From Alphaproteobacteria bacterium (GTDB taxonomy: Bacteria > Pseudomonadota > Alphaproteobacteria > UBA8366): a stretch of DNA of 64,000 nt. Under the pieces are notes generated by a model. The model ran no database searches. It saw only the letters and a program-made list of their open reading frames with translations, and was not told the origin of the DNA. Positions 7,863 through 16,628 of this stretch are shown one piece after another. Position 1 is the stretch's first letter. Every line of letters starts with the position of its first letter. The stretch is from contig JAJFJD010000001.1 in assembly GCA_021774335.1 (NCBI GenBank), forward strand, positions 1 to 64,000, written 5' to 3'. The position numbers and the translations under genes are program-made.

Positions 7863-9890
7863 ATGAGCAACAAGATCGAACTGAGAATTGCGAAGCGGGA
7901 ACCCTTCGCCGACGGACATGAATTCGGATCCACCGGCGCCTATGAACGCATCACCGGCCGGGCCCATTTCGCCGTCGATCCTTTGCATCCTGCGCAATCG
8001 GGAATCACCGACTTGGACAAGGCACCGACAAACGCCGACGGCCTGGTCGAGTTCGTTTCCGACGTCATCATCCTGAAGCCTGCCGACCCGTCGCGCGGCA
8101 ACAAGCGAGTCTTCTTCGATTACGGGAATCGCGGCAACCTGCGCGCGGTGCAATTCTTTAACGACGCGCCGGCAACGAACGACCCCAAAACGCTGAAGGA
8201 TGCAGGCAACGGATATTTCTTCCGGCGCGGATATACCGTGGTTTGCGCCGCCTGGCAGGGCGACTTGCTGCCGGGCGATGGCCGCATGCTGCTCGACCTG
8301 CCGGTTGCGACCGAGAACGGCCAGCCGATAACCGGCCCGGTCCGGGTAGAGTTCATTGCCGACCGACCCGGCATCACGACATACCCTCTAAGCGGCACGG
8401 CCTCGACGCGCAGCCATCCGACTATATCGCTCGACACGCGCGAGGCGCGGCTGACCAAGCGGCGCTATACGGACGACGAACGGATCGACGTCCCTGCCGA
8501 TCGGTGGCAGTTCGCCCGGGTCGAAGGCGGTGTCGGCCTCGACAATCAAGGCGCACAGACGTCGATCATCCCGTCCGATACCAACATCTATATGCCCGGC
8601 GGGTTCGATACCGGCTGGATCTATGAGCTTGTCTACACGGGACGCGACCCGTTGGTACTTGGGCTCGGTCATGTGGTCGTACGCGATCTGGTCAGCTTCC
8701 TGAAATACGAGGAGGCGGACAGCGCCGGTAACCCGAACCCCATCGGCGACCCGTCGTCTGTCGAGAAAGCCTTTGGCTGGGGACGATCGCAGACCGGACG
8801 CTGTCTTCGCGATTTTCTCTATCGCGGCTTCAATGCAGATGCCGGCGGAAGGCAAGTTTTCGACGGCGTGTTACCCCATGTCGCCGGCGCGGGCCGTATG
8901 TGGATGAACTACCGCTTCGCCAACGTGGTCGCGCCCGCGGGACAGCAATACGAAGAGCATTTCAACCGGGCCGATCATTTTCCGTTCTCCTATGCGGAAT
9001 GTACGGACCATCTCACCGGCAGAACCGACGCGATCCTCAAGCGCCCGGATACCGACCCTTTGGTTATCCATACCCAAACAGCGACGGAGTATTGGCAGCG
9101 CCGCGGCTCGCTCGTTCACACGGACACCGAAGGCAACGACCTGGAGCAGCCTGCGAACGTGCGCGTCTTCCTATGGTCGAGTTCCCAGCATTTTGCCGAT
9201 CCGAATCTGAAGAGCCCGAGCAAAGGGGTTTGCCAAAACAACAGCAACGTGGTCGCCACATCGATGCTGTTCCGTGCGATGCTCGATGCGATGGACCGCT
9301 GGGCGACCGATGGCGCGACACCGCCGGACAGCCGTATTCCGACCCGTGCCGACGGCACATTGGCGACGATCGAGGAATGGACCGATCAGTTCCCGCATAT
9401 TCCGAGCGTGTCGACGCCGCGCGAGCCGGCGAGCCTACCGTTGCTCGATTTCGGCCCCGATGCCGACAACGGCATTCTCTCAAAGGAACCGCCGGACGTG
9501 GTCGATGCCGACGGCTATCCCATCATGATCCCATCGGTCGACGACGACGGCAACGACATACCGGGAGTGCGGGCACCGATGGTTAGCGCACCGCTCGCCA
9601 CCTATACGGGATGGAACCTACGGGCGCGGCATTACGGCGAAGGGGCCATGCACGAATTCACCGGCAGTACGATTCCCCTCCCGGCCACGCCGGAAACGCG
9701 GCAAGCCACCGGCGACCCGCGACGGTCGATTTCCGAACGCTACGGTGACGCTAATGGCTACGTCGAGGCGATCAAGGCTGCGGCCTTGGCCCTCGTCGCC
9801 GACGGATTGATGCTGGAGGAAGACGTGGAACGCGCCGTCACTCTCGCTGCCGATTGGGGAAGGCCGCGCCACGACGCTGACCTCGACTGA
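7863..9890 (+). CDS. Large alpha/beta hydrolase-domain protein (Abhydrolase_10 type)
   Basis: This 675-aa protein matches the alpha/beta-hydrolase-domain family of long bacterial esterase-like proteins. It has an N-terminal region with REPFADGHEFGSTGAYER, conserved blocks DYGNRGN and GYTVVCAAWQGDL, then a nucleophile elbow GRSQTGR with Ser309 and later histidines. Start ATG 7863 is preceded by AAGGA. A frame from 7818 would add 15 residues without support. There is no clear signal peptide, so it is probably cytoplasmic. Substrate and pathway are unknown. It is convergent with the M28 peptidase gene (6 bases apart). Confidence 0.82.
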   Translation: MSNKIELRIAKREPFADGHEFGSTGAYERITGRAHFAVDPLHPAQSGITDLDKAPTNADGLVEFVSDVIILKPADPSRGNKRVFFDYGNRGNLRAVQFFNDAPATNDPKTLKDAGNGYFFRRGYTVVCAAWQGDLLPGDGRMLLDLPVATENGQPITGPVRVEFIADRPGITTYPLSGTASTRSHPTISLDTREARLTKRRYTDDERIDVPADRWQFARVEGGVGLDNQGAQTSIIPSDTNIYMPGGFDTGWIYELVYTGRDPLVLGLGHVVVRDLVSFLKYEEADSAGNPNPIGDPSSVEKAFGWGRSQTGRCLRDFLYRGFNADAGGRQVFDGVLPHVAGAGRMWMNYRFANVVAPAGQQYEEHFNRADHFPFSYAECTDHLTGRTDAILKRPDTDPLVIHTQTATEYWQRRGSLVHTDTEGNDLEQPANVRVFLWSSSQHFADPNLKSPSKGVCQNNSNVVATSMLFRAMLDAMDRWATDGATPPDSRIPTRADGTLATIEEWTDQFPHIPSVSTPREPASLPLLDFGPDADNGILSKEPPDVVDADGYPIMIPSVDDDGNDIPGVRAPMVSAPLATYTGWNLRARHYGEGAMHEFTGSTIPLPATPETRQATGDPRRSISERYGDANGYVEAIKAAALALVADGLMLEEDVERAVTLAADWGRPRHDADLD

Positions 9891-9896
9891 CGGGCT

Positions 9897-11165
9897 TCAA
9901 TCCCGCAGGTTCAGAGACGGAGTCCGGCACGCCTCGAGAACGATTGTGGCGGTGAGCGATGCCGCAGCAGCTAGATCACCGGGATCGACCTTATCGATTC
10001 GGTCTTCCGACGTCAGAACATAGCGCAGCGCCGAGTCGGCATCGTCGAAACCTGCGACCAGACGAAACGCAGGGATATTGTGGCGTGCGAAGTTGTAGTG
10101 GTCCGAATTGCGCATCAGGGGTCGATAGAAATCGAGATCGGTGCCGGCGCTATCGGCAATCCGTGACAAAAACCCCTCGATCTTCGCAAAGCCGCTGGTC
10201 AGCGCCGTCAGCCGCCGGTCCCCCGCGATCGAATCCAAATTAACGTTCAGGACGATGGCGTTCCGCTCTTCCGGCGACAACCCGTCCACATACCGCGCCG
10301 ATCCCGTGAGCGCCCATTCCTCCAGATTGAACAGGCAAAGTCGAAGGCCGCGCTCCATCGTCGCCATGTGCGGCGCCATCGCTTGTCCCACAGCGAGCAC
10401 GGCTGCGAGCCCCGTCGCATTGTCGATCGCACTTTCCCCCAACGGATGCCCATCAATATGTGCACTCAGAACGACCCGTTCATCGGATTGACCAGGAAGA
10501 TCGACGATCAGCGATTCCGCCACGTCATCGGGCGTCGACGTTTCGATGGCTAGTCGGACCCGAGGATACTCATCTCCCTCCGTCCGTAACGCTTCGGCCG
10601 CTTCCATCGTAATGGCCGCAGCCGGTATATCCGCAGCGCCATTACGGCCGGAAGATCCGGTCGCGAGCAGGCTACCGGGCAAATGATATCCGATCAGGAA
10701 CCCGACCGCGCCATGTTCCCGCGCCGCATCGTATTTGGCCCGCCGATGGACGGTGTCCGGCGAGAACATGTATTCGTGCCGGACCAACACGATGCGGCCA
10801 CGCACGGTCTCCGCTGCCCGGTGAATGTCGTCCGGTGTCCCGCGCCCAAGGTCGACGACCTCCGCCTCCAGCCCGCCCGAAGGCGTCACCGGCGACCATA
10901 CCAGGGCGTGACACTCTAGCTGCTTAGCCTCCGTCCCCAATCGCTCCAGAGTCTGGCTGGTCCGGCGCCATCCATCGAACGGCATGGCGAGCGACGCCCA
11001 TTGTCCGGGAAACGCCGTTTCGAGTTGTTCCTTCAAAAAGGAAACGGCTTTCTTCTCGGAGTCCGAACCGCAGAACCGCCCGCCGCAGCGACACAGAGCA
11101 TCGAAAGTCCGCCACAACGAATCCGTTTGCGCCATTGCCTGTTGGATTTCCGTCTCGACCGCCAT
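9897..11165 (-). CDS. M28-family metallopeptidase (aminopeptidase-like)
   Basis: This 422-aa zinc peptidase has a bimetal site recognisable as HIDGH, DNATG, NLEEW, a central Asp (NLDSI) and a late His in SDHYNF. A region around residues 95-200 (RGRIVLVRHEY...GAVGFLIGYH) resembles an inserted PA domain, as in Y/Q-type aminopeptidases. No signal peptide is seen, so it probably works in the cytoplasm on peptides or on modified amino acids. The gene is monocistronic as far as can be seen, reading leftward toward the hydrolase. Exact substrate is unknown. Confidence 0.85.
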   Translation of the reverse strand: MAVETEIQQAMAQTDSLWRTFDALCRCGGRFCGSDSEKKAVSFLKEQLETAFPGQWASLAMPFDGWRRTSQTLERLGTEAKQLECHALVWSPVTPSGGLEAEVVDLGRGTPDDIHRAAETVRGRIVLVRHEYMFSPDTVHRRAKYDAAREHGAVGFLIGYHLPGSLLATGSSGRNGAADIPAAAITMEAAEALRTEGDEYPRVRLAIETSTPDDVAESLIVDLPGQSDERVVLSAHIDGHPLGESAIDNATGLAAVLAVGQAMAPHMATMERGLRLCLFNLEEWALTGSARYVDGLSPEERNAIVLNVNLDSIAGDRRLTALTSGFAKIEGFLSRIADSAGTDLDFYRPLMRNSDHYNFARHNIPAFRLVAGFDDADSALRYVLTSEDRIDKVDPGDLAAAASLTATIVLEACRTPSLNLRD

Positions 11166-11332
11166 TACACCCCTCCGCCTATTCGCCCATCAGCCTGTCA
11201 TGCAAGTTTGCGCGAGATCAATGCGTAATCATCGGATGGTCTACTGGATGAATGGGCACGCAATTGGTATTTTCAGGAGAAATCCAAAATAAGAATCCTA
11301 CCGGACAGCCCTTAACGACGGAGTGAAACGCA

Positions 11333-11836
11333 ATGGGATATGACTTGAATCGACTTTCCACGGAATTCCGGGACATCCTGAGCAAGGACCCCGGACCCAG
11401 CGGCCGGGAGCAGATGCGACAGGTTCTGGAAAAGGCGCTCGTCGACGACGATTTCGTGAACACCTATCTCGGACCGGACAACACCGAACCGCGTAATATT
11501 CTGTATGAAGATCCCGATATGGGATTCTGCATCGTCGCGCATGTCCACGAAGGCGCCAAGAATTCCAAACCGCATGACCACGGTTCCTCCTGGGCGATTT
11601 ACGGTCAGGCGGCGGGAACGACCACAATGACAGATTGGAAAGTCACGAAGCCCCGTAGCGATGATGAGCCCGCCGCAGTGGAGGCCGAATCGGTCTATGA
11701 AATGACCCCGGGCATGGCGAAACTCTACGACATCGGAGACGTGCATTCGCCCAGCCGGGCCGGGCCGACACGGTTGATCCGCATCGAAGGCGAAAATCTG
11801 GACAACGTGAAGCGCGATCCTTTCGTCAAGGCGTAG
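11333..11836 (+). CDS. Cupin-fold protein, cysteine-dioxygenase-like
   Basis: This 167-aa soluble protein has a cupin metal motif PHDHGSSWAIYGQ (about residues 78-90) and a later histidine in GDVHSPSRAG. The arrangement is typical of cysteine-dioxygenase-like or related thiol/ring-cleaving cupins. The two His residues of HDH and the distal His would bind Fe or another metal. The ATG is preceded by a purine-rich stretch (GACGGAGTGAAACGCA). It stands alone between divergent and co-directional neighbours. I cannot assign a substrate, and the dioxygenase name is a family-level guess. Confidence 0.7.
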   Translation: MGYDLNRLSTEFRDILSKDPGPSGREQMRQVLEKALVDDDFVNTYLGPDNTEPRNILYEDPDMGFCIVAHVHEGAKNSKPHDHGSSWAIYGQAAGTTTMTDWKVTKPRSDDEPAAVEAESVYEMTPGMAKLYDIGDVHSPSRAGPTRLIRIEGENLDNVKRDPFVKA

Positions 11837-11860
11837 TCGGCCGACGGCGGCATGATAAGA

Positions 11861-11893
11861 CCGGGCCGGTTTTCAATTTGGGGACCGGCCCGG
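11861..11893. terminator. GC-rich hairpin downstream of the cupin gene
   Basis: The 10-bp arms CCGGGCCGGT (11861-11870) and ACCGGCCCGG (11884-11893) are perfect inverted copies around a 13-base loop, 25 bases past the cupin stop. No T tract follows directly, so it is a possible terminator or 3'-end stabiliser. Confidence 0.55.
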
Positions 11894-11965
11894 CACCGCT
11901 CCCGATGTGGTTTTCTCTCATATCATTGGGGTTACAGTCGGCGCAGGTGTTTTGAAAAGCTGGAC

Positions 11966-11974
11966 TTATCCACA
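11966..11974 (+). promoter_or_regulatory. Consensus DnaA box (TTATCCACA), isolated
   Basis: An exact TTATCCACA is followed by about 40 AT-rich bases upstream of the bactofilin gene. It is the only exact box I noticed in this 314-base gap (11837-12150). A single 9-mer is expected by chance about once per 130 kb, so it may mean nothing. It could also let DnaA influence the bactofilin promoter. Confidence 0.35.
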
Positions 11975-12150
11975 AAAATTTATCTAAAATACTGATATAA
12001 ATAGGTAATTTTTCGGGTATACATCCGAACTCCACGCTAGCCAAGAGCGGTATTGTGTCCCAAGCACCGCTCCGTCAGCGTCTACCTCAACACGATGTTC
12101 ACGCGGATGCGTAAACGCATCTCGGGCTAACGAAACATCGACCGGGGAAC

Positions 12151-12777
12151 GTGACGGAAGAGCGCAAAACAATCGTTATGGCGAATTCTCATCATCAAAT
12201 TCGATCCCATGGCCTCACCGCACCGAATGCGGGCGGCCAGATGGCGCCGCCGGGTGCATCCCGTCTTGCGATCGACGCAGGGCAGTCTATCGTCGGCGAT
12301 GTTAGCTTCAGTGGGACGGTACAGGTCGACGGCAGGATCGAAGGTGACGTGTCGGCAAACCGGGTGGTCATCAGCGCCGGCGCTGTTGTGGACGGCGCAG
12401 TCAAGGGCCGGTCGGTTTATGTCGATGGCACGGTGAACGGCCCGATCGACAGCGGGGCAATTTCACTGGCGTCAACCGCCTGCGTCAAAGGCAACATCAC
12501 CTACGAGACGATGACCATCGCTTCAGGCGCGTCGATCGTCGGCCTCTGCAGTGACCGCAATCGGGTGGATCAGACAGAATCGAAACGCGAGACGCAGAGC
12601 GCATCGCAGCCCCTGCCATTCAACAAGATCAAGAAGGTCAGGCCCGCCGTTAGGGCACGGGCTATCGAAGTCGCGCGCCCGGCCAAGCCCGCGCCGCGTG
12701 CAACGCCGCAGTCACCCATGACGATGCGGGCCGTTTGGGACGCAATCCAAAAGACTGACGAAACGCCGCTTTCCTAG
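12151..12777 (+). CDS. Bactofilin
   Basis: This is a 208-aa cytoskeletal polymer-forming protein. The central beta-helical bactofilin domain (about residues 35-135) shows the regular glycine/valine repeats SIVGDVSFSGTVQVDGRIEGDV, interrupted here only for length. A proline/alanine-rich basic tail (RARAIEVARPAKPAPRATPQ) follows. Bactofilins scaffold peptidoglycan enzymes or stalk/pole structures. The start may be GTG 12151 (GGGGA three bases upstream) or ATG 12178. The first ten residues carry no domain, so the choice does not alter the function. No M23 peptidase gene, a frequent partner, is adjacent. Confidence 0.85.
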   Translation: MTEERKTIVMANSHHQIRSHGLTAPNAGGQMAPPGASRLAIDAGQSIVGDVSFSGTVQVDGRIEGDVSANRVVISAGAVVDGAVKGRSVYVDGTVNGPIDSGAISLASTACVKGNITYETMTIASGASIVGLCSDRNRVDQTESKRETQSASQPLPFNKIKKVRPAVRARAIEVARPAKPAPRATPQSPMTMRAVWDAIQKTDETPLS

Positions 12778-12952
12778 CTTTCAGCAGACGCATCTTTGCC
12801 TATTATGATCGGTGTCGGCCGCATGTTGGCTGACGCGGCGGCTCCACTCATCCTCATCTGCGACACGGCGCGCACAATTCCGCCATTCCGCTGCCAAACG
12901 TTCCCAGTTCGTGCGCCCGCCGCACCCCGAAATCACAAAACGGGACATCGTC

Positions 12953-14359
12953 ATGGACTCCACCGACCTTGCCTTTCTTCCCGCCACCGACGCAGCAGCA
13001 CTTATCCGCGACAAGAAATTGTCGCCGGTCGAACTGATGCAAGCGGTACTGTCCCGCATCGAAGCACAAGAGCCCGCCGTAAACGCTTTCGCGACACTGA
13101 CCGCGGATCAGGCGATGGAAGGGGCAAAGGCCGCGGAAGCCGACCTGTCCAGCGACAAGCCACTCGGCCCGCTGCACGGCATCCCCGTCACGATCAAGGA
13201 CCTTGCGGCGTTGAAGGACGTGCCCATGGAATCGGGGTCCTTGATGCAAAAGGGCAATATCGCCGACTTTGACACGCCGTTCGCGGCGCGCCTGAAGGAA
13301 GCCGGGGCGATCCCTCTCGGCAAGACGACCACGTCCGAATTCGGCTGGAAGGGCGTCAGCCAGAGTCCATTGACCGGCATCACCCATAACCCATGGAAGC
13401 AGGGGTACAACGCCGGGGCGTCGTCGGCGGGTGCCGGCGCAGGCGCGGCGGCGGGATACGGCCCCTTGCACCAGGGATCGGACGGCGCGGGATCGATCCG
13501 CATGCCAGCCCATTTCTGCGGCGTCTACGGCATCAAACCATCCTACGGCCGCGTCCCAAATTGGCCCGTCAAAAATAACGACCAGACCTCGCATAACGGC
13601 CCGTTGACCCGCACCGTCGGCGACAGCGCGCTCATGCTGCAGGTGATGTCGGGGCCCGATCCGCTGGACCATTACAGCCTTGAAGCACCGCCGGCGGATT
13701 ATCCGGCCCTGCTCACCAGCGATATGAAGGGGTTGCGCATCGCCTACAGCCCGGACCTGGGGCATGCGCGGGTCGACTCCGACATTGCCGCGATGGTGAA
13801 GGATGCCGTCGGCGTGTTCGAATCGCTCGGTGCCCATGTCGAAGAGGTAACGCCCGATTGGGGACCGGACGGCCCCGAGCTGATCCGCTTCTTCTGGGCC
13901 GCGCATGAACTCAGCTATGCCGCCTATCTCGACGAATGGGAAGACAAGATGGATCCGGGTCTGGTTGCCTGCATCCGCTCGGCGCAAAACCACCCGACCG
14001 AAACCTACATGCAGATGCGTGAACGAAAGCTCGCCTATGTCGGTGCAATCCATCGCTTCTTTACAGAGTGGGATTTGTTGCTGACACCGGCGGTCTCAGT
14101 GGCCGCTTTTCCGGCCGAACGGCTGCAGCCTGACCATTGGCCAGAACACCCATGGGACTGGGTCATGTGGGCGGAGTTTTCCTACCCGTTCAACATGAGC
14201 CACAACCCGGCCGCCAGCATCCCCTGTGGCTTTACCGCCGACGGCCTGCCGGTCGGCTTGCAGATCGCCGGACCGCGCCTGAACGACCTCGGCGTATTGC
14301 AAGCATCCGCCGCCTTCGAGACCGCCCGTCCCTGGGCGGACAAACGTCCGCCGCTCTAG
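12953..14359 (+). CDS. Amidase signature-family hydrolase
   Basis: This 468-aa amidase/amidotransferase-A-type enzyme hydrolyses amide bonds with a Ser-cisSer-Lys triad. Visible are the Lys in PVTIKDL (about residue 82), the cis-Ser in GASSAGAG and the nucleophilic Ser in GSDGAGSIRMPA. The first glycine loop reads GASSAG where most members have GGSSGG. The C-terminal DGLPVGLQIAGP block is typical. ATG 12953 was chosen: an upstream in-frame start at 12812 would add residues unlike the family. It ends 2 bases before the convergent isomerase gene. The substrate is unknown; it is not GatA, since no GatB/C neighbours exist. Confidence 0.85.
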   Translation: MDSTDLAFLPATDAAALIRDKKLSPVELMQAVLSRIEAQEPAVNAFATLTADQAMEGAKAAEADLSSDKPLGPLHGIPVTIKDLAALKDVPMESGSLMQKGNIADFDTPFAARLKEAGAIPLGKTTTSEFGWKGVSQSPLTGITHNPWKQGYNAGASSAGAGAGAAAGYGPLHQGSDGAGSIRMPAHFCGVYGIKPSYGRVPNWPVKNNDQTSHNGPLTRTVGDSALMLQVMSGPDPLDHYSLEAPPADYPALLTSDMKGLRIAYSPDLGHARVDSDIAAMVKDAVGVFESLGAHVEEVTPDWGPDGPELIRFFWAAHELSYAAYLDEWEDKMDPGLVACIRSAQNHPTETYMQMRERKLAYVGAIHRFFTEWDLLLTPAVSVAAFPAERLQPDHWPEHPWDWVMWAEFSYPFNMSHNPAASIPCGFTADGLPVGLQIAGPRLNDLGVLQASAAFETARPWADKRPPL

Positions 14360-14361
14360 GT

Positions 14362-15174
14362 CTAGAGTGCGTGCGGTGCGGTCGCCTGCTCAACAATCGG
14401 CTCGTCGTCCCGGTCGGCACCCTCGATCGTTGCGTAGCTGGCTAGACGGTCGATGTAGTCCGAGACGGCCCGACGCCAGCTCCGTTCCTGCAGGTAATCG
14501 GCGATACGACCCTTGACCGCTTCGAATGGCAGGTCGCGGCCCGGCACTTTCTTGTCGAGACGCAAGACATGCGCGCCGTAACGGCTTTTCACCGGAACGG
14601 AGCAAAGCTGCCCTTCTTCCAGCGCGGCAAGAAAGGTCTCGAACTCGGGCACCGTGTCGCCCCGCGCGACCTGGCCCAGCCGCCCATCCGATTTTCCGGA
14701 AGTGCAGTCGGACCGCGCGCGCGCAATCGAGCCAAAGGCGGCAGGATCCTGCTCAAGCATCGCAATCGTCTCCGTCGCCGCCGCGACCGCTTTTTCATAA
14801 CCTGCGGAATCTTTAGGATCGCAGGCAAACAGGATGTGCGCCGCTTCGTAGAGTTCGGTGGACCGGAACCGCTTGCGATTATTCTCGAAATACCGTCGGC
14901 AGGCGTCTTCGTCGGCGACCGGCACGGTTATCTCAACTTCCAAGAGTTGACGGATCAACGCATCCTCATCGGTCTCCCGCCGCCCGGACGCATCAGTCTC
15001 CGGCATCGGCTCCAACGCCAGATCCCGGGCTTCCTGCAGCAGTAGTTCGCGGACGATCAACGCTTCCGTCGCCGCGGAAATGGCCCGGTCCGGCTCCCCG
15101 GCCGGATGGTTCTGAACCTCGGCAATAATCGCTGCTTCCGGGATAACGCTTCCGTTTACATGAATATCAGGCAT
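14362..15174 (-). CDS. Parvulin-type peptidyl-prolyl isomerase of the nar operon (NifM-like)
   Basis: This 270-aa protein has an N-terminal helical chaperone-like region (about 1-125) and a parvulin domain (AAHILFACD near 120 through GAHVLRLDKKV near 220). The layout resembles NifM/PpiC-type folding helpers. It begins 5 bases after narI with a GGAGTG ribosome site, so it is the last gene of the nitrate reductase operon and probably helps fold or mature the enzyme. No signal peptide is seen, consistent with cytoplasmic NarGH. Specific action on NarG or NarI is inference from position. ATG 15174 was chosen over a frame from 15258 that would overlap narI. Confidence 0.82.
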   Translation of the reverse strand: MPDIHVNGSVIPEAAIIAEVQNHPAGEPDRAISAATEALIVRELLLQEARDLALEPMPETDASGRRETDEDALIRQLLEVEITVPVADEDACRRYFENNRKRFRSTELYEAAHILFACDPKDSAGYEKAVAAATETIAMLEQDPAAFGSIARARSDCTSGKSDGRLGQVARGDTVPEFETFLAALEEGQLCSVPVKSRYGAHVLRLDKKVPGRDLPFEAVKGRIADYLQERSWRRAVSDYIDRLASYATIEGADRDDEPIVEQATAPHAL

Positions 15175-15179
15175 GTTTT

Positions 15180-15908
15180 TCACTCCGCCGCCGGGCTGAT
15201 CGGCGCCCGGCGCTGCATGGGTCGATTGGTCCGAACGACCTGATAGCCCGGCCGCCACAGATACCGCACAGGCGCGCTGAGCATGTGCACCAGGCGCGTG
15301 AACGGGAAGAAGAGGAATATCGTCAATCCCAGGAAGAGGTGAAATTTGAACACCGGATGGGCCTCAGCCACATAAGCCGCCGCGCCCGGATCGAAGGTGA
15401 AGATGCCCTGCGCCCAGGTCATGAATTTCACCATCTCGCCACCGTCCAGATGGCCAAGCGACAACGGGATCGTCGCCAAGCCAAGCGCCAACTGGAACCA
15501 CAGGATGACGATGACGGCAGTGTCGCTAAAGGTCGATGTCGCCCTGACACGGGCGTCAAATAAACGCCGATGCACCAGCATGGTTGCGCCCAGGAGCGCC
15601 AACAGTCCGGCAATGCCACCAACCACGATCGCCATGATCTGTTTGAAACCGTGCGAAATGCCCATCGCGTCGAAGATTTCGATCGGCGTCAACAGGCCAA
15701 CCAGATGCCCGAAAAATACGATCAGCACACCCAGATGGAACAGTACGGAGCCCCAGATAAGTTGCTTTCGACGCAGCAATTGGCTTGAGCCAGACCGCCA
15801 TGTATACGGCTCGCGGTCGTACCGGATCACCGATCCCACGACCAGGACGGCAAGTGCAATATACGGGTAGTACCCGAAGACGAGGGTGTTGAGATAATCA
15901 GCCATCAT
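15180..15908 (-). CDS. narI: Respiratory nitrate reductase, gamma subunit (cytochrome b)
   Basis: This 242-aa membrane subunit oxidises quinol and passes electrons to NarH. About five transmembrane helices are visible. Two pairs of histidines suited to bind two b hemes lie in LFHLGVLIVFFGHLVG and in HPVFKFHLFLG...RLVHML. Length matches the E. coli protein well. It follows narJ after 9 bases and precedes the isomerase gene by 5, within one leftward operon. Identity rests on motifs plus unambiguous operon context. Confidence 0.95.
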   Translation of the reverse strand: MMADYLNTLVFGYYPYIALAVLVVGSVIRYDREPYTWRSGSSQLLRRKQLIWGSVLFHLGVLIVFFGHLVGLLTPIEIFDAMGISHGFKQIMAIVVGGIAGLLALLGATMLVHRRLFDARVRATSTFSDTAVIVILWFQLALGLATIPLSLGHLDGGEMVKFMTWAQGIFTFDPGAAAYVAEAHPVFKFHLFLGLTIFLFFPFTRLVHMLSAPVRYLWRPGYQVVRTNRPMQRRAPISPAAE

Positions 15909-15917
15909 CCGGCCTCC

Positions 15918-16628
15918 TCAAGATTTGGGAGTGTGGGTCGGCGCATCCATGCGGTTCAGAATTTCGCGCGTCGCAGGACAGGAGCCGTCCGGAGAAATCA
16001 TACCGCCCGCCTCGGGACCAAAGGTCACAACCTCGTCCTCCCAAATACGGTCGAGTTCTTCCAGGTCATTTGGGTCATCCTCGGGATCTTCCAGCAAGGC
16101 CGCAACCGCATCCGGATCGGCCTTTCCCGCCGCAAGATCGACAAGGACACGGAAGACAACTGCATATGCACTCTTCCGTTTTCGATGCCGTTCCGCCAAC
16201 GCTTCCAGGATATGCATCGGTTCGGCCAGCAACGCGCCTGCCTGATCGATCGGCATGGTCGATAGGAATTCCAGGAACATCGGCAGAAAGTCCGGTAGTT
16301 CCTTGGCGCCGATCGACAGGCCGTTCTGCTCGTACAACGCCATCAGGTCGACCATTGCCTGACCGCGGTCGCGGCTCTCGCCATGGATATGTTCGAAGAA
16401 GTAGAGCGATAGCGATCGCGTCCGGTCGAACAGCAGGACATAGCGTTCTTGTACATCGAACAGGTCGCGCGCCGCCAAATCGTCGATCAACTTGAACAGA
16501 CCTGGACGCAGACGCGACGGCACAAGCCCTTCGTCCTCGATGATGCGGCGAAGATCGGGTGCCGCGTCCTGAACTTCTCGCGTCGGATAGTCCAACAAGA
16601 TGGAAAGAACTTTGAATGTATGTGCCAT
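15918..16628 (-). CDS. narJ: Nitrate reductase assembly chaperone
   Basis: This 236-aa TorD/NarJ-family chaperone binds the NarG N-terminus and supports molybdenum-cofactor insertion and membrane docking of NarGH. The family pattern is visible in VLSILLDYPTREV, the central YVLLFDRTRSLSLYFFEHIHGESRDRG (shown here only in part) and an acidic C-terminal section (LEDPEDDPNDLEELD). Its ATG shares one base with the narH stop (TGATG), so it is translationally coupled. The C-terminal tail after about residue 190 is variable in the family. Confidence 0.94.
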   Translation of the reverse strand: MAHTFKVLSILLDYPTREVQDAAPDLRRIIEDEGLVPSRLRPGLFKLIDDLAARDLFDVQERYVLLFDRTRSLSLYFFEHIHGESRDRGQAMVDLMALYEQNGLSIGAKELPDFLPMFLEFLSTMPIDQAGALLAEPMHILEALAERHRKRKSAYAVVFRVLVDLAAGKADPDAVAALLEDPEDDPNDLEELDRIWEDEVVTFGPEAGGMISPDGSCPATREILNRMDAPTHTPKS

